From assembly GCA_016932815.1 (NCBI GenBank), contig JAFGCC010000014.1, positions 144,129 through 208,128 of the forward strand: a stretch of DNA of 64,000 bases, written 5' to 3'. Position numbers and translations under genes: made by a program. The notes under the pieces are model-generated. The model was not told where the DNA came from and did not search any database. It saw nothing but the letters and a program-made list of their open reading frames with translations. This stretch comes from Microcaldota archaeon (lineage in GTDB: Archaea; Micrarchaeota; Micrarchaeia; Anstonellales; Bilamarchaeaceae). Below are positions 58,109 to 64,000 of the stretch, one piece after another (positions within the stretch are counted from its first letter, which is position 1; every line of letters begins with the position of its first letter).

Positions 58109-58882
58109 ATGGCGATAAAGAACGTGATTTTCGACATGGACGGCGTCATGTACGTGGGGAGGACCGCGGTTCCGGGTGCGGCGGAAACCGTTGCTTATCT
58201 AAGGGGGAAGGGAGTAAATGTTTTCTTCCTCACAAACAACGCGGAGAAAATGAGGGAAGAGTTTACGCAGAAGCTGAATTCCTTTGGGATTGAGGCAAAG
58301 GATGGGGAGGTTTATTCAAGCGGGTACGGGGCCGCGCGATACGTGAAGGAAACGTACCCTGGCAAAACCGTTTTCGCTTTCAGCAATGGGACAAAGGCGG
58401 AGATGCAGAGGCAGGGCATTGAACTGGATTTGAGCGGGAAGGCGCAGGTGGTCGTTGCCGGGCTGGACTTGCAGATAAATTACGAGAAGCTCGTTGCCGC
58501 TTTTAGGGCGATTATGGGCGGGGCGGAATTCATTGCCACAAATGAGGACATGGCGTTCCCGGTTGAGGATGGATTGAAGCCGGGCGCTGGGTTGATTGTG
58601 GCGGGGCTTGCGGCAAGCACCGGGAGAAAGCCGGTTAACGTGGGAAAGCCGGAGCCTTATTTGCTGGATATCATACTAAAGGAGCATGGGCTTTCAAAAG
58701 AGGAAACCCTGATGGTGGGCGACCGGCTGGAAACGGATATCCTGATGGCAAAGAGGGAGGGGGTAAAATCCATGCTGGTTTTGAGCGGGGTATCCTGCGA
58801 GAAAGATGCGAAGGAGAAAGGCTTGATTCCGGATTACATCGTGGAATCGGTTGCGGAGATTCCGAAAATGGGAATCATCTAG
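58109..58882 (+). CDS. HAD-IIA (NagD-like) phosphatase
   Basis: NVIFDMDGVMYVG ... FFLTNNAEKMREEF ... VGKPEPYLLDIILKEHGLSKEETLMVGDRLETDILMAKREG. Confidence 0.94.
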   Translation: MAIKNVIFDMDGVMYVGRTAVPGAAETVAYLRGKGVNVFFLTNNAEKMREEFTQKLNSFGIEAKDGEVYSSGYGAARYVKETYPGKTVFAFSNGTKAEMQRQGIELDLSGKAQVVVAGLDLQINYEKLVAAFRAIMGGAEFIATNEDMAFPVEDGLKPGAGLIVAGLAASTGRKPVNVGKPEPYLLDIILKEHGLSKEETLMVGDRLETDILMAKREGVKSMLVLSGVSCEKDAKEKGLIPDYIVESVAEIPKMGII

Positions 58883-58893
58883 GTTGCCATCAA

Positions 58894-59994
58894 TCAGATG
58901 CCGCAAAGACGCGAGAGGGGCTCTGATGCGTGGTCTAGGTCCATGAAAACGAGCCTTCCCTCCTTGGTTTTCGGGTCTATTACGAGGGCTATTGTGCGCT
59001 GCATTTCCGCTGCGAAGTTGACTCCGTGCTCTCCGAAATAAGTGTCGATTTCGTGGAAGCGGGAGAATAGGTAATCCGAATTGGAGCATGACTCCATTGT
59101 GCAAAGGAAAGCCCCAAGGTCGAAATCCAGCTCGATTAGGATTTTCCCGCCTGCTTTGAGGTCTTCGTGCACAAGCCCCTGCCCATCCTGGGATAGCCTG
59201 GTTGCTTTTGGGATTATGTCATCTCCGAAGATTGATGCTAGGTTTTGGTAAGCTTCAAGTTCCATTTTCCAGAGCAATGCGGATGGCTTGCGCGGGTTCC
59301 TCTTTTCTATTAGTTCCACCTTCCCTTCCGGGAGAAGTGCCGCCCCTGCTCTGCGCACGGTCCTGCCGTGCCTTGAGATAGTTGGTTCCTCTGCCACGCC
59401 TCCTAGGAGGGGGGCGAGGGCCAGGAGCAGCTGCTCCCTCAGGGACTTTTCCCCCTGGAAATAGCCTTCCCCGCGGAGGGTTATGTCATCTGGCAGGCGA
59501 CTCACGAATTCTATTATGTGCGAGATGGTTTCCGGCAATACCGCTCCCCCCTCCGCCCTCGTGGATTCTGAGGGGCGCTCTGCATCCAGCAGCGGGACAT
59601 ATACTCTTGGGGAGAGAGCGGCATCGAATAAGTATGCTTCAATTGTGTCCCCGAACATTATGGAAACCGCCCTGCCATCAAGCGGGGAGCCGGATTGGTG
59701 CGGTTCCCTCTCAAAATACTGGAGGTTGTTGTGGTCTCTTAGGAATAATAGCCCCTCTTCCTCCCCGCAGAAAAAGGCCGGGCTCTCTACACTGAGGGCT
59801 GGGCGGGCGAAAGTGAGGTAGTCGGGCAGGAGGTCCCCTTCCATCTCCACTGACACTGCCTTCTTTGGGGCATTCCGGGAAAGAGGGCTTACCTTGGGGT
59901 CCTTTTTGAGGAATTTGCCCTCCATCCTGGCTCGTGCAATCAGCATCGCAGAAAGCTTTGGCTCCGTGTGCTTTGGGAGGAGTATCGGCAACAT
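58894..59994 (-). CDS. hypothetical protein, possibly kinase-like fold
   Basis: QGLVHEDLKAGGKILIELDF and RLVFMDLDHASEP loosely resemble catalytic-loop/DxD motifs; otherwise unrecognised. Confidence 0.55.
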   Translation of the reverse strand: MLPILLPKHTEPKLSAMLIARARMEGKFLKKDPKVSPLSRNAPKKAVSVEMEGDLLPDYLTFARPALSVESPAFFCGEEEGLLFLRDHNNLQYFEREPHQSGSPLDGRAVSIMFGDTIEAYLFDAALSPRVYVPLLDAERPSESTRAEGGAVLPETISHIIEFVSRLPDDITLRGEGYFQGEKSLREQLLLALAPLLGGVAEEPTISRHGRTVRRAGAALLPEGKVELIEKRNPRKPSALLWKMELEAYQNLASIFGDDIIPKATRLSQDGQGLVHEDLKAGGKILIELDFDLGAFLCTMESCSNSDYLFSRFHEIDTYFGEHGVNFAAEMQRTIALVIDPKTKEGRLVFMDLDHASEPLSRLCGI

Positions 59995-60132
59995 CCATTG
60001 TACATTGTGTTAGCAAATGTTTTTAAGGGTGAGAGTGGGGCGGAAAAGGGCTGGCAACTGCTAGCATGGTGCAGGGATTCATCTGGAGAGCATTTGGGAA
60101 AAAGGAGGGGGATGCCGCCATGCTTGCGAAGA

Positions 60133-61869
60133 TTATTCCACGGTAACCGATTTTGCGAGGTTGCGCGGCTTGTCTATGTCGCAGTCGCGCAGCGATGCGA
60201 CGTGGTAAGCAAAGAGCTGCAGCGCAACCACGCTCAAAAAGGGATATAGCTCCTCCTGGGTTTGCGGGACGTAGATTACGTTAGTTGCGTGCTGAACGAT
60301 GCTAGAATCGCCTTCCGTTGCAACCGCTATTATCTTGCCTTTTCTTGCCTTGATTTCCTGCATGTTGGAAACGGATTTTTTATAGACCGAATCCTCTGGG
60401 GCGATTGCAATGGTGGGGACTTCGTCGCAGACTAATGCGATTGGCCCGTGCTTCATCTCCCCGGAAGCATATCCCTCTGCGTGTATGTAGGAGATTTCCT
60501 TTAGTTTTAGCGCCCCTTCTAGGGCAATCGGGTAGTTGAAGCCGCGCCCGATGTAGAGGAAATTATAGACCTTGAAGTATTTTTCCGCGATTTTGGAGAT
60601 TTGCCCTTCGGAGTCCAGGACCGCCTGCACCTTCTGCGCAAGCGAATCAAGCGGGTATTGCTGCCCGGAGAATTTCTCTGCAATCTTGTACAATGCGATT
60701 AGCTGGGAGGTGAATGCCTTGGTGGATGCAACCCCTATTTCCGGGCCTGCCCTCGTGTAGATTACCGTGTCGGATTCCCTTGCGATTGTGCTATCCTGCA
60801 CGTTTATTATGCCCAGGGTTTTTGCGCCCTTTTCCTTTGCAAGCCGTAATGCCGCAAGAGTGTCCGCGGTTTCCCCGGACTGCGAAATCGAGATGAACAG
60901 GTCGCCTTCGCCTATTATGGGCGAGGAGTAGCGGAACTCGGAAGCGGGGGCTACTTCAACAGGGATTCCTGCCGCTTTTTCCATTATGTATTTTCCCACA
61001 AGCCCCGCATAGCCTGCTGTTCCGCAGGCGACCATGAATATCTTGTTGGGCTTTTGGAGGGGCGGAATCTGGATTGATAGCGAATCGCGGATTATCTGGG
61101 GCTGTTCATGGATTTCTTTTAGCATGAAATGCGCGTATCCTTGCTTCTGGGCCTGCTCTAAATCCCAGTTTATGCGCATTGGGGGTTTATGGAGTTCCCT
61201 GCCCTCGTTGTTGAATACTTTTACCGAATCCGGGGTTATGATGCCTATCTCAAAATCGTCAAGGTAGATTGCTTCTTTTGTGTATTCTACGAAAGCGGAA
61301 ACGTCCGAGCCTACGAAGTTTTCGTTTTCGCCTATTCCTATTGCAAGGGGCGAGCCGTTCCTTGCCACTGCTATTTCTTCTTTCTCCGCGTGCATTGCGC
61401 ATATTGCGTAGGTCCCATTTAGCTTTTCTATTGTTTTTAGGAGGGCGTCTTTTAGGCTGCCCTTATAGTTCTTCTCCAGGAGGTGGGCGATTACTTCCGA
61501 ATCTGTTTCCGAGCGGAAGCTAGCGTCCGTTAGTTCCTCTTTTAGTTCCAGGTAGTTTTCTATTATGCCATTGTGGACTATTGCGATTTTGCCGGAAGTT
61601 GAGAGGTGGGGGTGGGCGTTGCGCTCTGAGGGCTCGCCGTGGGTTGCCCACCTTGTGTGCGCAAAGCCCAGCTTTCCCGGGAGCGTTGTGAAATTGAGCT
61701 TTTCGCCCACTTCGGAAACCTTCCCGGTTCCTTTTTTAACGTGGAGCTCTCCTTCTGAAAGGGTTGCCATCCCCACAGAATCGTAGCCGCGGTACTCAAG
61801 GTTCCTAATTGATTTTAGGAGTATTTGGGCGGCTTCTTTTCTTCCTATGTATCCTGCTATTCCACACAT
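60133..61869 (-). CDS. glmS: glutamine--fructose-6-phosphate aminotransferase
   Basis: MCGIAGYIGRKEAAQILLKSIRNLEYRGYDSVG ... CGTAGYAGLVGKY ... ISQSGETADTLAALR. Confidence 0.97.
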   Translation of the reverse strand: MCGIAGYIGRKEAAQILLKSIRNLEYRGYDSVGMATLSEGELHVKKGTGKVSEVGEKLNFTTLPGKLGFAHTRWATHGEPSERNAHPHLSTSGKIAIVHNGIIENYLELKEELTDASFRSETDSEVIAHLLEKNYKGSLKDALLKTIEKLNGTYAICAMHAEKEEIAVARNGSPLAIGIGENENFVGSDVSAFVEYTKEAIYLDDFEIGIITPDSVKVFNNEGRELHKPPMRINWDLEQAQKQGYAHFMLKEIHEQPQIIRDSLSIQIPPLQKPNKIFMVACGTAGYAGLVGKYIMEKAAGIPVEVAPASEFRYSSPIIGEGDLFISISQSGETADTLAALRLAKEKGAKTLGIINVQDSTIARESDTVIYTRAGPEIGVASTKAFTSQLIALYKIAEKFSGQQYPLDSLAQKVQAVLDSEGQISKIAEKYFKVYNFLYIGRGFNYPIALEGALKLKEISYIHAEGYASGEMKHGPIALVCDEVPTIAIAPEDSVYKKSVSNMQEIKARKGKIIAVATEGDSSIVQHATNVIYVPQTQEELYPFLSVVALQLFAYHVASLRDCDIDKPRNLAKSVTVE

Positions 61870-62010
61870 GGGCATTCCCTTCTCACAAGTGAATTGATTG
61901 TTCTCCCATTAGGTTTATAACGCATGGGCATGGGCCATTGCAAGCTTGCCTGGGAGGGGAGGGGGGATTTTGCCTGGTCACAGGAGGTGGTAATTTGCGT
62001 GCGTGGACGT

Positions 62011-62023
62011 TATATTTATAAAA
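62011..62023 (+). promoter_or_regulatory. TATA-type promoter of the CA-like gene
   Basis: tatatttataaaa ~46 nt upstream of ATG 62069. Confidence 0.55.
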
Positions 62024-62068
62024 CCGTCAATACACAGTAAAAAGCGCATATATTTAGTGGGTGGAAAC

Positions 62069-63157
62069 ATGAAAATGGCAACTGCAGACGTAAGAGTAAG
62101 CAGGGGAAATATTGAATCGGCAAGAAGGCTAATTGAAACCGCAAAGAAGTACAAGGAGAGATACTCTGAGCTGGGAGCAAAAAGGATGGGGGATCTTAGC
62201 AGGGGCCAGAAGCCCACAAAGCTGGCGATTATGCCTGCGCACGGCATAAATGAATTCCAGGTGGACGCTACCAAAGAATATAAGCCGGGGCAGATTTTTA
62301 CTGTAACATGCGCGGAGAGCATAAGTTTTGAAGAGGACAGTGTTGCAAAAGGCTCGGTTTTCTATGCGATAGAGCACCTCAAGATAAGGGACATCGAAGT
62401 GCACGGGCCGGGGAAACCGCCTGCATCATCTGGGAGAGCGCTCCAGAAGGAATTCCCGGTATGGTCCGAAATAGCCGCAATGGACAGTGAATGCGGATGG
62501 GGATTGAAACTGGGAACTGCGGGCTCAACTGCAAAGGCAACCTCCCACTATTATTACTATGAGGCGGGCCGCAGCACGGGGGAAGGATGGTTAGTGGATG
62601 AGCGCTACCAGCACGGGGGAGACACCACGGGTTTGGGAAACGCGCTCCTAATGAGCCAGAGCAGGATATCCTCTTCCTCGGTTGGGCACTTCGCAACCGA
62701 AGCGCTCGTAATCGAATGCGCGGATTCGCGCATAATTGGCAGGCAGGTATTTGAGGGGCACGATATCGCGCTCGTTTCCAATGCGGGAAACGTCCTCTCG
62801 CCAATTGCGCTGGATGCGATTGAGGCTGCGGTGAAAGAGGGTGTTCCGGCAATAGTGATTATGGGCCATAGCAACTGTGGGGCGGTTGGCGCTGCAATTG
62901 CGAAAAACACTGAGGCGCCCTTAGCAGAGATTATGCTTGCGGTGCAGACTAACATCGCAGGATGGGAGAATAACGTGCAGACGCTAGTTGAAGTGAGGAA
63001 TGCGTTTGCCTCTGTGGAAATGCTCCAGGGAATAAGGAGGCCTGAAGTTTATCCGGGCAGGGTAGGGGAAGTTGCAAACCTTATCTCCCAGAGGGGAACC
63101 GCAGTCGTTCCGCTCTACCTCGACTTATCAAGCGGGGAAATCGGCGGCGGAATCTGA
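62069..63157 (+). CDS. two-domain beta-carbonic-anhydrase-like protein (degenerate N-domain + metal-site C-domain)
   Basis: C-domain: VIECADSRIIGRQ ... ALVSNAGNVLS ... IVIMGHSNCGAVGAAI; N-domain: LSRGQKPTKLAIMPAHGINEF..YKPGQIFTVTCAESI..GSVFYAIEHLKIRDIEVHGPG. Confidence 0.85.
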   Translation: MKMATADVRVSRGNIESARRLIETAKKYKERYSELGAKRMGDLSRGQKPTKLAIMPAHGINEFQVDATKEYKPGQIFTVTCAESISFEEDSVAKGSVFYAIEHLKIRDIEVHGPGKPPASSGRALQKEFPVWSEIAAMDSECGWGLKLGTAGSTAKATSHYYYYEAGRSTGEGWLVDERYQHGGDTTGLGNALLMSQSRISSSSVGHFATEALVIECADSRIIGRQVFEGHDIALVSNAGNVLSPIALDAIEAAVKEGVPAIVIMGHSNCGAVGAAIAKNTEAPLAEIMLAVQTNIAGWENNVQTLVEVRNAFASVEMLQGIRRPEVYPGRVGEVANLISQRGTAVVPLYLDLSSGEIGGGI

Positions 63158-63178
63158 ATGACCGGCACGTGATGCGGA

Positions 63179-64000
63179 ATGGGGAAACTAATCGCAAAGC
63201 CAAGCCTGAGGGAACAGGTTGAAACCTCGGACCGCCTAATGGGTATTGCACATAAGTACCGCTTCCGGTATGCGGAACTTGGCAGGGAGCGCATAAGCAG
63301 GTTCTGGGAAGGAGGGCAGAGGCCCCGCAAAATCGTTATTTCCCCAGCCCTTGGGCTGAGGGAGTTTGGGGCAAACCCGGTTTCCGGGGACCTGCCCGGG
63401 GACGCATTTACTGTTACCTGCCGCGAAGGCATGACTCTGGATTCGGTTGGGGAAGCGGCGCTTTTCCATGCATTGCACAACCTTGGAGTAAGGAGGCTGG
63501 AGTGCCATGGCAGGGGCGCAGACCGCACGGAGGCGCGGGATTCCACCCTGAGAGCCATGGATTCCTTCCCGGTTTGGGGGCAGATAAAAAAAATAGCGCG
63601 CGAGTGCGGATTGGGCCTTGGATTTAAGCAGGGGAAGAAAACCGTGGGCGTGCATTCGTATTACTATTATTTCCATGATGATTATTTTGGGGAGAAATGG
63701 GCAGTCATAAACGAGGACAATGCACACTCCATAAGAAAGCCCGCAGGGGGCATTGTTGATTCTGTTCCCGATGCGCTGATAATTGAGTGCTCGGATGCGC
63801 GCGTGATGGGGAAGCAAATATTTGAAGGAATTGACATTGCGCTCGTTTCCAATTGGGGCAACGTGCTATCGGAGGTTGCGCTGGATGCGATTGAGGCACT
63901 CGTAAAAGAGGGCTTGCCCGCAGTGGTAATCCTGGGGCACAACCGGTGCGATGCAATCTATGCGGCAATTGAAGGGAGCACCGAAGAGCGCTTTGAGCCA
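63179..64000 (+). CDS. second two-domain beta-carbonic-anhydrase-like paralog, truncated by window end
   Basis: MGKLIAKPSLREQVETSDRLMGIAHKYRFRYAELGRERISRF... IIECSDARVMGKQIFEGIDIALVSNWGNVLSEVALDAIEALVKEGLPAVVILGHNRCDAIYAAI; open at 64000 so not in ORF track. Confidence 0.82.
   Translation, partial: MGKLIAKPSLREQVETSDRLMGIAHKYRFRYAELGRERISRFWEGGQRPRKIVISPALGLREFGANPVSGDLPGDAFTVTCREGMTLDSVGEAALFHALHNLGVRRLECHGRGADRTEARDSTLRAMDSFPVWGQIKKIARECGLGLGFKQGKKTVGVHSYYYYFHDDYFGEKWAVINEDNAHSIRKPAGGIVDSVPDALIIECSDARVMGKQIFEGIDIALVSNWGNVLSEVALDAIEALVKEGLPAVVILGHNRCDAIYAAIEGSTEERFEP

Overview
This 64-kb window is archaeal chromosome, probably from a DPANN or other small-genome archaeon; the lineage is inferred from gene content only. 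The core is a canonical transcription/translation block on the minus strand (rpoH-B''-B'-A'-A''-L30e-NusA-S12-S7-EF2, ~40.7-52.1 kb). Other recognisable genes include archaeal DnaG, Orc1/Cdc6, archaeal-type PEP carboxylase, SerRS, GlmS, GuaA amidotransferase subunit, MtnA, AmrS-like radical SAM, SppA, beta-CASP and other MBL-fold nucleases, CrcB and two tRNAs (Leu-GAG, Glu-CTC). Accessory material includes a pilin-like operon with class III signal peptides (~1.9-5.9 kb), an operon of helical/HTH + PIN + XPF/Hef-type nuclease, a caspase-like protease fused to ~38-aa helical repeats, a pair of tandem helical-repeat paralogs, a LonB-like AAA+ protein with a zinc ribbon and no protease domain, and an AT-rich ANT(4')/kanamycin-nucleotidyltransferase-like gene beside tRNA-Glu. 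The strongest unusual signals are: (1) tandem two-domain beta-carbonic-anhydrase-like proteins at the right edge, with an apparently dead N-terminal CA domain and a metal-site-bearing C-terminal CA domain; the second copy is open at the window end and absent from the ORF track; (2) a highly structured tRNA-acceptor-like element immediately 5' of tRNA-Leu; (3) the caspase-like/repeat fusion; (4) a perfect 58-bp duplication of the mtnA 5' end; (5) an inverted-repeat operator surrounding the TATA box of an HTH gene. No CRISPR array, rRNA or recognisable transposase was seen. All assignments come from reading the sequence; no database search was run.
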